NCBI GenBank assembly: GCA_009773155.1
Contig: WOVA01000022.1
Location: forward strand, 1-36,534
Origin: Elusimicrobiota bacterium
GTDB lineage: Bacteria; Elusimicrobiota; Elusimicrobia; Elusimicrobiales; UBA9959
Length of the DNA stretch: 36,534 nucleotides
Direction of reading: 5' to 3'
The translations under genes and the position numbers were made by a program. The notes under the pieces are model-generated. The model had not been told where the DNA came from. It worked only from the letters and a program-made list of their open reading frames with translations, and did not search any database. Positions 13,168-21,769 of the stretch are shown piece after piece (the first letter of the stretch is position 1; each line of letters opens with the position of its first letter).

Positions 13168-14319
13168 TCATTGTCCGGTTTTCCTCTGAAGATCATACAA
13201 AGCTGAGCCGACAGCGTTGTGTCGGGGCGCCGGCGAAATTTTTTCCCAGCGGCTCTTGAACCACAGGGCGCACATCAGGTAGAGGAACTTGAAGTAGCGA
13301 TCCTCCCAGAGGTCCGGCAGAGATTCCGCCTTCCTGTACTGTGAACGGATAAAAGAGACGCTGGCGTCCAGTTTTTGATCAAAACCTTCAAAATCCCTGG
13401 CTTCGGCCTCGCCGTAGCCGCCGACATAGAAAAAATCCTTCCAGCCGGACTCCAGGTCGCCGGCTATGTTTTTCGCCAGCTCTTTCATCTGGGCGGGGTC
13501 CTCCAGCGCGAAAAGCGAGATAAGGTCCACATCCCTGGGGCGGCCGGCATAATCAGCGGCGTAAGAGGCCAGAGGACCGGCAAAAACGTCAGCCAGCCGG
13601 CGGGAATCCTCGTCGCCTAAAAAAACGGAAGAGCGCAGCAGAACCGAATTATAAATAAGCGCCAGCTGGCCGGCGTTAAGGCCGGGGCAGTCCGGAACGC
13701 CGAAAACAAAATCCTTGAATTCGGTCGCGGCGAAGTTATACTGATAACCGCCCTCGATGAAAGCCTCGCGCAGGTCTTCGCCGGGCCGGCCGGGCAGGGT
13801 CAGGAATTCTTTCCACAGCCGGAACTCCCCGCCGGACGGGAATTTCAGCTCATGCCTTCTAAGCGCGTTCAGGAGCGTCGCCCCGCGCTGGCCGCCGAAC
13901 GGGACAATTTCGCCGGAGGCCAGTTTTTTACGCAGAGAGCGGTATCCCGCAAGGCCCACATACCCGTCCATCGGAATATCGGGAACACGGCAGGCCAGGA
14001 AAGCTTCTACAGCGGGGGCATCAGCTACTGAGGTCATGAACTCTTTGATGGCGCTCTCCGGCGGGAGCGTCAATTGCGCTTCGCCGGGCAGGGCGCCGAG
14101 CGTACGCTCTACCCAGACACTGTACTCCCCCTCGAAATGCTGAGGCGCAAAGCAGAGCTCGAATAAAGGCTCCAGGGCGCATATAAAAAAAGCCAGCCTC
14201 TCATAGGAATAACCTTCGGGCGGACGGAAACGCCTGTTCTTCAGGTAAAACCTGGCGTTATTGACCGTGCGCCCGTGGAGTTTGTCCCAGGGTATGCCGT
14301 TGATAATTATCGCGCTCAT
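13168..14319 (-). CDS. Unknown protein, fifth gene of the MoxR/VWA-AddAB-like operon (383 aa)
   Basis: I do not recognise a family. The protein is soluble, mixed alpha/beta, rich in aromatic residues, with no signal peptide, membrane helix or obvious nucleotide-binding loop. Segments WDKLHGRTVNNARFYLKNRR (residues 11-30) and the Trp/Tyr-rich YFKFLYLMCALWFKSRW near residues 343-359 stand out. The ATG overlaps the stop of the AddA-like gene (ATGA), so it is part of the same complex or pathway. Its last codons contain promoter-module copy 4, which encodes the tail residues PRHNAVGSA; the native C-terminus may therefore have been extended or rewritten by that module. Confidence 0.7.
   Translation of the reverse strand: MSAIIINGIPWDKLHGRTVNNARFYLKNRRFRPPEGYSYERLAFFICALEPLFELCFAPQHFEGEYSVWVERTLGALPGEAQLTLPPESAIKEFMTSVADAPAVEAFLACRVPDIPMDGYVGLAGYRSLRKKLASGEIVPFGGQRGATLLNALRRHELKFPSGGEFRLWKEFLTLPGRPGEDLREAFIEGGYQYNFAATEFKDFVFGVPDCPGLNAGQLALIYNSVLLRSSVFLGDEDSRRLADVFAGPLASYAADYAGRPRDVDLISLFALEDPAQMKELAKNIAGDLESGWKDFFYVGGYGEAEARDFEGFDQKLDASVSFIRSQYRKAESLPDLWEDRYFKFLYLMCALWFKSRWEKISPAPRHNAVGSALYDLQRKTGQ
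13192..13225 (-). promoter_or_regulatory. Palindrome/-10 promoter module, copy 4 (inside upstream coding end)
   Basis: Perfect arms at 13208-13225, inner CAACGC, 10-bp spacer, TATGAT at 13192-13197. The whole module lies within the last 20 codons of the 383-residue gene and points to the HEAT gene. Predicted +1 near 13185. Confidence 0.72.
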
Positions 14320-17300
14320 CCGGCCTTTATACCTATCACCGCGCCTTCTATGGCGCGCGCCCCTTTAAGACGGCCCAGCAGGAGGATATACCGCTCTTTC
14401 TGTTTTTCACCCAGAGCGGTTTGTCCCTCCGACGAACCGAAGATAGTCTTATATTCAAGGACCGTGACCTTGGACTGATCCACCAGCACGCCGTCCACGA
14501 TACCGTTCAACAGGCGTTTCCCGTCGGCGCTTTTGCCCCAGACCCGCAGTTCCGGAAGGTTTTTGGCGCCGTAACTGAAGAGCGGCTGAAGCAGCGCCTT
14601 GTTCTCCGGTCTCAGCAGGATATCAGCGGCCAGCCGTCCGGCCTCGTCCAGGGAGACCGCAGGGGAATTGCGCACGACCGCGTCGTAAGCGTCCGGCCCG
14701 GGGGCCCGGAGCATCAATTCCGCTATTATTTGATGCACCCTGACACCCACATACATATTCATCGAGCCGCCGCCGACCAGCCGGGCCGCGCCGGCGCTTA
14801 TCTGGGGCGCGGCCGTCAGTTCGCCGAGATCTTTTATGTCCGTGCGCACACCCACAAGGCGGAAGGCGCCGGGCAGTTCAAGCCCCTCTCTTTCCGACAG
14901 CGAACGCAGTTCCGGCCGGCCCCCGATCCAAGGTCCGGTTTTAAGCAATTTCATTGAAATCTGTCCGGGCTTGCAAAGTCCTTTGATCATCCCCAACAAT
15001 CTAGGGGGCTCGGACTTTGATTTTGCACCGGAGGCGGTCAAGAAGCCCGGAGGCGTCCCGTTGTCGAGTATCATCAGATGTTTTTTTGTGCGCGTAAGAG
15101 CGACATAAAAGAGATTGGCTTTCTCCGCCTTAACCCGCTTGTAAGTACTGTTATAGAGCCGGCCCAGCCCCGGGTAGCGGCGGCCGTTTTCCATGCTTGC
15201 AGCAGGCAAACCGCCCAGATAAGGGAAATAGTCGATTTCTATTTCCTGCTTAGGTCCGGCCACCTTTCTAAACTCCGCGTGAAAAAGATGGGCGAATTCC
15301 TCCGGCGACTCTTTGCCGTCGGGGGCCGCTTTAAGCGTCTTATTGGAGTCCAGTATCAGTATGACCTTATCGTAAGTCAGTCCCTTTGAGGAATGGATGG
15401 TCACGGCTTCCGCGAAACCGAGCTTGTCCATGTCCACATCATAGGAGAGGCAGGACTCATAAGGGATCTTGGAGGCGCCCAGCGACTTCAGGACATCATC
15501 TCCCCCCTCGTCCCTGACACCGGAGATCTCGTGAAGGTAGAGGCCGGCCAGCGCGTGATTGAGCGAGCGCGCCGTATTCTCCGGGGAGAGCAGCGACTCC
15601 CTCCTGAAAAATACAGGCCACAGACCGGGAGCCGCCCCGTCATCTTCTCCAGAGCCGGGGCCCTTCAGCAATGAATATATCTTCTCGGCGGTCGAGGTCT
15701 CGCCGGCGCCGTAATAAAGCGACTGTATCTCTCCGTATACGGCCGCCGCCGCTTTTACAAAGGCTTCAGGCGACGATACCGCCGCGTCATTTATGTGCCG
15801 CGGCCAGAGCCCCTTCGCCAGTTCAAGACCTTTGCGGCTCAGCAGCAGGGCCGCGGCCGCCTTATGCCTGTCGGCGGAGGCGAAGCACCAGGTCAGGGTT
15901 TTAAGCAGATAATAGTCCGGGTCTATGTCCCCTATCTCGTCCTCGGTAAATTCGCTGTCCGACTTTCTGTCCTCGTCCACCTGCTCAAAAGGTTCGGACA
16001 TCCTGTACTGCAGTTCGTCCTTGAGCATGAGCGAAAGCTTGGAGTTACGGAAGGCGCTCCTTGAGCGGAAGATGACACCCGTACGCCCCGGCGTGCGGTT
16101 GATGAAATCCTTGACGGCGTCTTTATCCGCGTAAATATCATTTCGCTTGCTGATTATGCCGTATTCGACCTCCAACGGCGCCGTAGACGGCATCCAGTTC
16201 TTTCCGGGAGCGTCCGGGGGGCGTGAGAGCCGGTCGTCCTTCGCCTTATAATCGAAGAAGCTCACCGTCTCTGCCTCGCCCTCGTCGCCCGCAAGCAGGA
16301 AATTGTAATCCTCAGCGACTTTTTCGATGAGCCCGTTTATAAAGTCCAGCGTATTGGGATTCTTTATACGGTAGGAATCCAGGAGAGAGGTCCTTTTCCC
16401 CTGTTTTTCCGCCTCTTCGCACATCTTCAGGAACTCCTCGGGGAAGGCGTTGCGCCAGCGGTAAACGGACTGCTTGGCGTCCCCGACCAGAGTAGTCTTT
16501 ACAACGCACTTGTCGGCCAGGAAATAGCCTATCAGGGCGTTCATAAGGATATCGCAATCCTGGGCCTCGTCTATAAAAAGCCGCTTGAATCCGAACCCTT
16601 CGTCCTCAAGTCGCCGCAGGAAAGCGGACATGCCTTCCTCTTTCTGCGCCTTCATATCGCGGAGCAGCTTGACCACCAGGAAGACAAGCGAGTCGAAGTC
16701 GAAGATCCCGCGGCTGTACATATACGGGATATAAGTATGCTTGCCGATATGCGAAATGATGTTTTCAAGCACCGGGCGGGTCGCTCGCAGCAGCGGCACC
16801 GCCTTCTCAAGCGCGGCCGCCAGTTTTTCAGGCTCCCTGGACTTATTGGCCAGCCTGGCCAGTATCAGTTCCCTGGCCAGGTCTTCAATATCGCCCGGGA
16901 CCGCGGCCGCGGCGGCGGCAGCGCCGGCCGGGTCCAGCACTTCACCCAGGAAGAAAACCTTCTGGCCGTGCTTTATAATGAAATCCCGCAGACTTTTCCG
17001 GTCGCCGAGCAGATACAGGACCTTCAGCAGATCATAGGCGGGGTCGCCCTCTTTAAGGTTGAGCGTCAGGGCCAGGCTGCCCAGGTCCCAGTGCGAACGG
17101 AAGAAATCGCTGACGCAATTCTCCCAGACGCTGGAATTCTCATCGGTCGGGAACCGCGCGTCAGCGGGCAGGCCCAGTTCATAACGGAAGATCCGGGCCA
17201 GCTCAAAACAGAAGGAATGTACCGTATAAACCCGGGCTTCCGAACCGCCTATCGCTTCGCCGAAAGTCGAGACCTCCTTCGGCGCCGTCTCCTTGTAGAG

Positions 17301-17462
17301 CCGGGCTTTGATCTCTTCGGCCGCGGCGTTGGAGAAACTCAGAAAAACGGTATCCTTAAGGCAGGAAAAATCCCCGCTGCCGCCGGCCGGCTCAAGGCCG
17401 AGCGATACTATCTGATGCGTCTTGCCGGTACCGGCGGAAGCCTGCAGTATACACTTAAGCAT
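14316..17462 (-). CDS. AddA/RecB-like UvrD helicase with C-terminal PD-(D/E)XK nuclease
   Basis: A superfamily 1A helicase of 1048 residues. Walker A ASAGTGKT is at 8-15, DEAQD (motif II) at 298-302, GDAKQSVYRWR (motif III) near 327, VTIHSSKGLTYDKV (motif V) near 687 and FYVALTRTKKHL (motif VI) near 785. The RecB-family nuclease at the end has His910 (GVRVHQ), Asp990 (GIVDGV), Glu1003-x-Lys1005 (EYK) and a KQKERY segment near 1020. Together these predict ATP-driven 3'-5' DNA unwinding with DNA cutting, as in AddAB/RecBCD end processing. It is shorter than classical AddA (about 1200 aa). The ATG overlaps the AddB-like stop by 8 bases and uses GGAGG inside it. Confidence 0.9.
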   Translation of the reverse strand: MLKCILQASAGTGKTHQIVSLGLEPAGGSGDFSCLKDTVFLSFSNAAAEEIKARLYKETAPKEVSTFGEAIGGSEARVYTVHSFCFELARIFRYELGLPADARFPTDENSSVWENCVSDFFRSHWDLGSLALTLNLKEGDPAYDLLKVLYLLGDRKSLRDFIIKHGQKVFFLGEVLDPAGAAAAAAAVPGDIEDLARELILARLANKSREPEKLAAALEKAVPLLRATRPVLENIISHIGKHTYIPYMYSRGIFDFDSLVFLVVKLLRDMKAQKEEGMSAFLRRLEDEGFGFKRLFIDEAQDCDILMNALIGYFLADKCVVKTTLVGDAKQSVYRWRNAFPEEFLKMCEEAEKQGKRTSLLDSYRIKNPNTLDFINGLIEKVAEDYNFLLAGDEGEAETVSFFDYKAKDDRLSRPPDAPGKNWMPSTAPLEVEYGIISKRNDIYADKDAVKDFINRTPGRTGVIFRSRSAFRNSKLSLMLKDELQYRMSEPFEQVDEDRKSDSEFTEDEIGDIDPDYYLLKTLTWCFASADRHKAAAALLLSRKGLELAKGLWPRHINDAAVSSPEAFVKAAAAVYGEIQSLYYGAGETSTAEKIYSLLKGPGSGEDDGAAPGLWPVFFRRESLLSPENTARSLNHALAGLYLHEISGVRDEGGDDVLKSLGASKIPYESCLSYDVDMDKLGFAEAVTIHSSKGLTYDKVILILDSNKTLKAAPDGKESPEEFAHLFHAEFRKVAGPKQEIEIDYFPYLGGLPAASMENGRRYPGLGRLYNSTYKRVKAEKANLFYVALTRTKKHLMILDNGTPPGFLTASGAKSKSEPPRLLGMIKGLCKPGQISMKLLKTGPWIGGRPELRSLSEREGLELPGAFRLVGVRTDIKDLGELTAAPQISAGAARLVGGGSMNMYVGVRVHQIIAELMLRAPGPDAYDAVVRNSPAVSLDEAGRLAADILLRPENKALLQPLFSYGAKNLPELRVWGKSADGKRLLNGIVDGVLVDQSKVTVLEYKTIFGSSEGQTALGEKQKERYILLLGRLKGARAIEGAVIGIKAG

Positions 17463-20400
17463 TGCCGCCTCCTTTAAGACCGCCCAGGCTTATGAACCGG
17501 CACAAGTGGGTATTACAGTAAGAACAGTCGGGATTATACAGGGGCTCCGGATCGCCGGCCTCTTTCCGCGCCGCCGGGGAATAGTCCCAGTCAAGAGCGC
17601 CTAATTCTCCATTCGCCAGGAAACTGATAAAAGTCCCGGACGCCTTTTTCAATTCGACGGCCATGCCGCCGATATTTCCGCTGTTTTCGATGAAAAGATC
17701 TTTTTCTTCAACAGGAGCGTCCTTTTTAGTTTTCTTCTTCTTAGTGACGGCGCCTGGATCTATATTAGAAACACCGTCGAGCATTATATTGGCGCCGCTT
17801 ATACTGCCCAGCTTGCATTCCGGTAGTCCGTACCGCGCCGGTTCACTTGAGAGCATCAGGGCGTAAGCCGCCAATTGCAGCGTCTCGCCTGATCCCTGAC
17901 TGAAAACGGCCCCTCTTCCCGACCAGGACAGTTTAGGGATTTTTTTACCCGTCTTATAATCCCAGACATGGAGCATTGAGCCGGCCTTGCCGCTGATATC
18001 CAGCCGGTCCAGCCTGCCGCTCAATATGATCTTCACGCTTTCAGCTCCGTCGCCCGGGCCCAGCGGTATGGAGCCCAGATCCATCTCGCATTTAAGCTCG
18101 TTTTTAACGCTTTTCAGCCCGGGAAGCTTCGCCTGCCTCGCTGCCTCGTTCTCGGCGAAAACCTGGAATACCCGCCGGCTCTCGGCCTTGAACTCTTCCA
18201 GCGGCAGGTCCTGGAAAGTTTCCGGGTCCCGGCCCGAAGCCGCAAGAAGGCCGTCGAAGGCCTTGCAGACCGCGGCAAAGATCTTCTTTTTGTCGCCGGA
18301 ATAAAAATCCGGATCGGCCCCCGCCTTCTCGTAAACGGAATGCCAGAAGGAGCCCTTGGTCAGCGGGATCTGCGACTCGTGGTCTTTTTCCTCCCGTATA
18401 CCGGCCGCCGTCATAAAGATATTCACTATAAACTTCCTCGGGCAGTTTATAAAACCCGCGAAATCCCGTACTCCTATCTTTATTTCCAGCGGCAGGCCGT
18501 CTTTTCCCATGGGCGGGGGGTCATAATCCCTGTACTTCTTCTCCCTGAGCCGCAGAAGGGTCAGCAACGACAATTCCCCGGCCTTGGCCTGAAGGTCCGG
18601 CGGAGGCGCCGCGGGGGCGCTTTCAGCAGAGGCGGGCGCGGCTGCCGCCGGGCCGGCCGAGACGGAATAGGCCGCGTCGGGCGTCCTGGCCCCCTCGCCT
18701 TCGAACATCAGCTCATGTGCGGCGTAAAGCGAAGGCATAGCCCCGCCCTTATTATCGTCCAGACCGTAGAATTTCTTGACGGCGCGCACCAGGTTGGACA
18801 TACCGGCCATATCGCCGCCGATATTGTTGTAGCCGTAGGTAAGTGTGACGGACAAGCCGCCGCTTCGGCCGGCGGCAGCCAGCGCCTCGAACTTGCGGTA
18901 TATCTCCGCGCGCAGGCGCTCGGGATAAGTCACGGGCCTGCCGGCGGCGTCCGTAGCGGTAAGGCCTATGGCCGCGGCCAGTTTCTCCGGCACGGGCATT
19001 TTCTTGAGTTTGTCCGCCTCGCCGGTAAGGCCGCAGGCTATTATGTGGGCAGCCGAAGTGTTAAGCATGCGCTCAGGCGCCAGCACGGGCACTTTATAGG
19101 TCTCCCGTCTCTCTTCGCCAAGGGGATAATATTCGGTCTCGGCCATAAGGCTGAGCAGCGAAGAAGCCATAAGGGCAGGGTCCCGGTCCTCCTTCCGGCA
19201 GGCCTTCAGTGCCCTGTCGGCCCGCAGCGCCAGCCGCCCCATCGTCTTAACAAGTCCGGTCTCGCGGCACTCTTTCATCTCAAGTGAGACTGCCAGAAGG
19301 TCGGAGAAACCGCTGTCCCCGCCCAAATCGGGCAGCGCGGCCAGATTTTTCAGCTTCTTCCGCTCTTCCTCCGTCATAACTCCCGTGACTTCAGGATTTT
19401 CAAGGACTTTCCCTATCCAATGGACAGGCGACGGATTATCACGGTTTACGCTGGCCTTGTAGCCGGCCTCGAGTATAAGCTGGCGCACGGTGCGCCGGTC
19501 CCTGGAGCCGGGGATGATGATTTCCTGGTTCAGCCTGCCAGCCGAAAGCCTGAAAGCCGATACCGGCGAACTGAAAAGCTCCAGGTAATCCTCCGCCCTG
19601 GGCTCGAGGCCCAGGCTTATGCGCACCGCCGAGGCGTAAACCCGGAAGATACGCGAACCGCCGGCCGGTTCCGGCGCGGCCGCCTGCAGGCCGTAGCGGG
19701 TAAAGACCAGCGGCAGCACCGAAGCGGTCTCGCGCGAGAAACAGGCCACGGAGATCTCCCCCTCGGCCGCCGTCTTTTCGGAGAGCAGTTTCTTTATCTT
19801 CCAGCCGACATATTCCGCCTCGTCCAGACTGGTGATAAAGCCTTTAAGGTCCAGCCCGCCTTTGACCTCCGGCCTGAGGTCAGCGGAAGAAGTGAAGACC
19901 ACCGTATAACCGGCCGCCTTCAGCTTATCGGCCAGCGTCTGGAACAGCGGCTCCATGTCGGCCGCGTCCTCTACGGCTATGACGCGGGTCCCGTTGAACT
20001 CATCCGGTGAAACTTTAAGGGTCTCGGGCCGCTCCAAGGCCGACAGGAGCTCCTTATACGCCTCCAGAGGGCTGAAGAAGCAGGCCTCCTTGCGCTCGGC
20101 CGCGAAGGCGGCCACACGCTCATTGTAGAGGTCCAGCGCGGCGAAGATCTTTTTATAAATAAAATCGTCGAACCCTTCTTTCTTGCGCGCCTCGTCCAGC
20201 GCGGCCAGCTTTTCCTCTTCCGTAGCCAGGGCGATGAATTTCTTGAAGTCGGAAGCCAGGTTGCGAATCTTATGCTTCTCCTCGGGATAAGACCCGGGAT
20301 CAGAATAAGCCCCTATCTCGCTCAAGCCCCAGAGTATCTCGTAGAGCAGAAAGTCCAGGCCTTCGTCCGTATAAAGCGCCAGGTTCTCGCGCGGATAGTT

Positions 20401-20643
20401 GCCGTAGAGCAGCTCCCCCGCGAGATAGAAGAAGCCGGTCTTGTAGGTCTGCACATCCGGGGGCAGTATGGATTCTTTGCCCGAAGCGGCGGCGGCAGTT
20501 TCCCTGGCAAGGCAGAGCTCGGCCTGGGCGCGCCTGCCCTGGCTGTTCACCAGGTAAAGTACGCCGGAATAATCGTTCTGCAGGCTCGCCGGCGTGCCGG
20601 GAGCTTTTTTAGCCAGGTCATCGAACAGTTTTATATATTCCAT
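17455..20643 (-). CDS. AddB-like protein: inactive helicase fold, PD-(D/E)XK nuclease and Fe-S cysteines
   Basis: 1062 residues. No Walker A is seen near the N-terminus, so the helicase-like half is probably structural. A Pro/Ala-rich linker lies near 663-685. The C-terminal third is an AddB-type nuclease: Cys734 (INCPRKF), His768 (SFWHSVY), Asp879 (GRLDRLD), Asp895-x-Lys897 (WDYK), Gln923 (LQLAAY), and a final C-x2-C-x4-C group (Cys1040, 1043, 1048). In AddB one early and three late cysteines hold a 4Fe-4S cluster, and the same layout is present here. An insertion rich in Lys (near 968-975) precedes the last cysteines. It should pair with the AddA-like protein; the start is one base after the MoxR stop. 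Confidence 0.87.
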   Translation of the reverse strand: MEYIKLFDDLAKKAPGTPASLQNDYSGVLYLVNSQGRRAQAELCLARETAAAASGKESILPPDVQTYKTGFFYLAGELLYGNYPRENLALYTDEGLDFLLYEILWGLSEIGAYSDPGSYPEEKHKIRNLASDFKKFIALATEEEKLAALDEARKKEGFDDFIYKKIFAALDLYNERVAAFAAERKEACFFSPLEAYKELLSALERPETLKVSPDEFNGTRVIAVEDAADMEPLFQTLADKLKAAGYTVVFTSSADLRPEVKGGLDLKGFITSLDEAEYVGWKIKKLLSEKTAAEGEISVACFSRETASVLPLVFTRYGLQAAAPEPAGGSRIFRVYASAVRISLGLEPRAEDYLELFSSPVSAFRLSAGRLNQEIIIPGSRDRRTVRQLILEAGYKASVNRDNPSPVHWIGKVLENPEVTGVMTEEERKKLKNLAALPDLGGDSGFSDLLAVSLEMKECRETGLVKTMGRLALRADRALKACRKEDRDPALMASSLLSLMAETEYYPLGEERRETYKVPVLAPERMLNTSAAHIIACGLTGEADKLKKMPVPEKLAAAIGLTATDAAGRPVTYPERLRAEIYRKFEALAAAGRSGGLSVTLTYGYNNIGGDMAGMSNLVRAVKKFYGLDDNKGGAMPSLYAAHELMFEGEGARTPDAAYSVSAGPAAAAPASAESAPAAPPPDLQAKAGELSLLTLLRLREKKYRDYDPPPMGKDGLPLEIKIGVRDFAGFINCPRKFIVNIFMTAAGIREEKDHESQIPLTKGSFWHSVYEKAGADPDFYSGDKKKIFAAVCKAFDGLLAASGRDPETFQDLPLEEFKAESRRVFQVFAENEAARQAKLPGLKSVKNELKCEMDLGSIPLGPGDGAESVKIILSGRLDRLDISGKAGSMLHVWDYKTGKKIPKLSWSGRGAVFSQGSGETLQLAAYALMLSSEPARYGLPECKLGSISGANIMLDGVSNIDPGAVTKKKKTKKDAPVEEKDLFIENSGNIGGMAVELKKASGTFISFLANGELGALDWDYSPAARKEAGDPEPLYNPDCSYCNTHLCRFISLGGLKGGGNA

Positions 20644-20644
20644 A

Positions 20645-21769
20645 TCATCCCGCCGTTATCTGCTTAATAATTTCCGCCGCCTCTGTCTGCCCCGCTGCCA
20701 GCAGGGCCGCGGCCAGCCTGTCCAGCCGCTTGCCCTGCAGTCCGCTCAGATAAGCGGCCGGCAGCCTGAGAGCCGAAACTATGGCCGCCAGATTCTCCTG
20801 ATTGAGCTGATAGCCCTTCTGCAGGCCGTTCTCCACCCGCAGCAGGCCGGCGGGCACCTCCGGCGCGTCGGCGGGGCTGGGATCGTCCGCTATGCGCTTT
20901 ATCACGCTCAGCGCCTGATAGAAAGCGTCCTCAGCGGTCAGTGAATCGCCGGTATAGTAATGAAAGAATTCCACGCCGCGCCTGGCCCCGATAGTGCCCT
21001 TGGCCAGGGTCTCCACCATGCGCCGCTTCTCTTTCTTGTCCACGCCGGCGAGCTTCTCCAGCGTATAAAGCATATCGGAAAGGCGCTCCCAGCCGCGCGG
21101 CGTGGGCGCCTGCTTCTCGCCGTTGCGGAAAGCGTTAAAATCCACCAGCTTCTCTTCCGAGTCCATAAAAGATATGACCTTGGGGTGCAGTTTCTTCCCC
21201 CTCGCCCAGTCCAGCCACTGCTTGAGGTCGGTGACCAGCCGCACCTGCACCATGCGGGTCTTAACCGCCATAGAAAGCTCCTCCACCTGCGTGCCGTCCT
21301 CTTCAGGACCCAGGTTGCCGGCTGCCAGTATAATTGTCCGCGACCCCAGGTCGGCCGCGTCCGAAAAGGTCTCGCTGTCGGCCTTTTTCTCCAGGATGAC
21401 GTCCAGCGCCGCGTTTAGAACCTGCGGCATGGCCGTATTGAGCTCGTCGAAGAAGATGACCAGCCGCGAGCGCGTCGTCTTCTTGAAAAGCGAGATGGGC
21501 AGGAACTCCGTGTATTTCTGGTCGGCCCCCTGTTTGGGGAGACCGGACCAGTCGGTGGTGTCCATGCGCGAGAGATGCTTGACCCGCACCTCGTAATTGC
21601 GCCGCGGGTCCTCGGCGAACTCCTTTAGTATGGTGGTCTTCCCCACGCCGGGAGGGCCGTAGACCATCAGCGCCGGCGGATTGTCCATCGCCTCAAAAAG
21701 ACAGAGCAGCCGCTTGAGATCCTCGGGCGTAACCTCGGGAAGATGATCGTTAAACCTGTCAGGGCTCAT
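20645..21769 (-). CDS. MoxR-family AAA+ ATPase
   Basis: 374 residues with Walker A YGPPGVGKTT at 37-46, Walker B VIFFDEL at 104-110 and the MoxR-like sensor region (ILAAGNLGPEEDG, then MAVKTRMVQVRL). MoxR ATPases act as chaperones that remodel or load partners and are nearly always paired with a VWA protein, here encoded directly upstream with a 4-base ATGA overlap. The C-terminal 150 residues are helical. It is followed one base later by the AddB-like gene. The AAA+ domain may load or regulate the helicase-nuclease; that is inferred from the operon. All core ATPase residues are present. Confidence 0.9.
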   Translation of the reverse strand: MSPDRFNDHLPEVTPEDLKRLLCLFEAMDNPPALMVYGPPGVGKTTILKEFAEDPRRNYEVRVKHLSRMDTTDWSGLPKQGADQKYTEFLPISLFKKTTRSRLVIFFDELNTAMPQVLNAALDVILEKKADSETFSDAADLGSRTIILAAGNLGPEEDGTQVEELSMAVKTRMVQVRLVTDLKQWLDWARGKKLHPKVISFMDSEEKLVDFNAFRNGEKQAPTPRGWERLSDMLYTLEKLAGVDKKEKRRMVETLAKGTIGARRGVEFFHYYTGDSLTAEDAFYQALSVIKRIADDPSPADAPEVPAGLLRVENGLQKGYQLNQENLAAIVSALRLPAAYLSGLQGKRLDRLAAALLAAGQTEAAEIIKQITAG

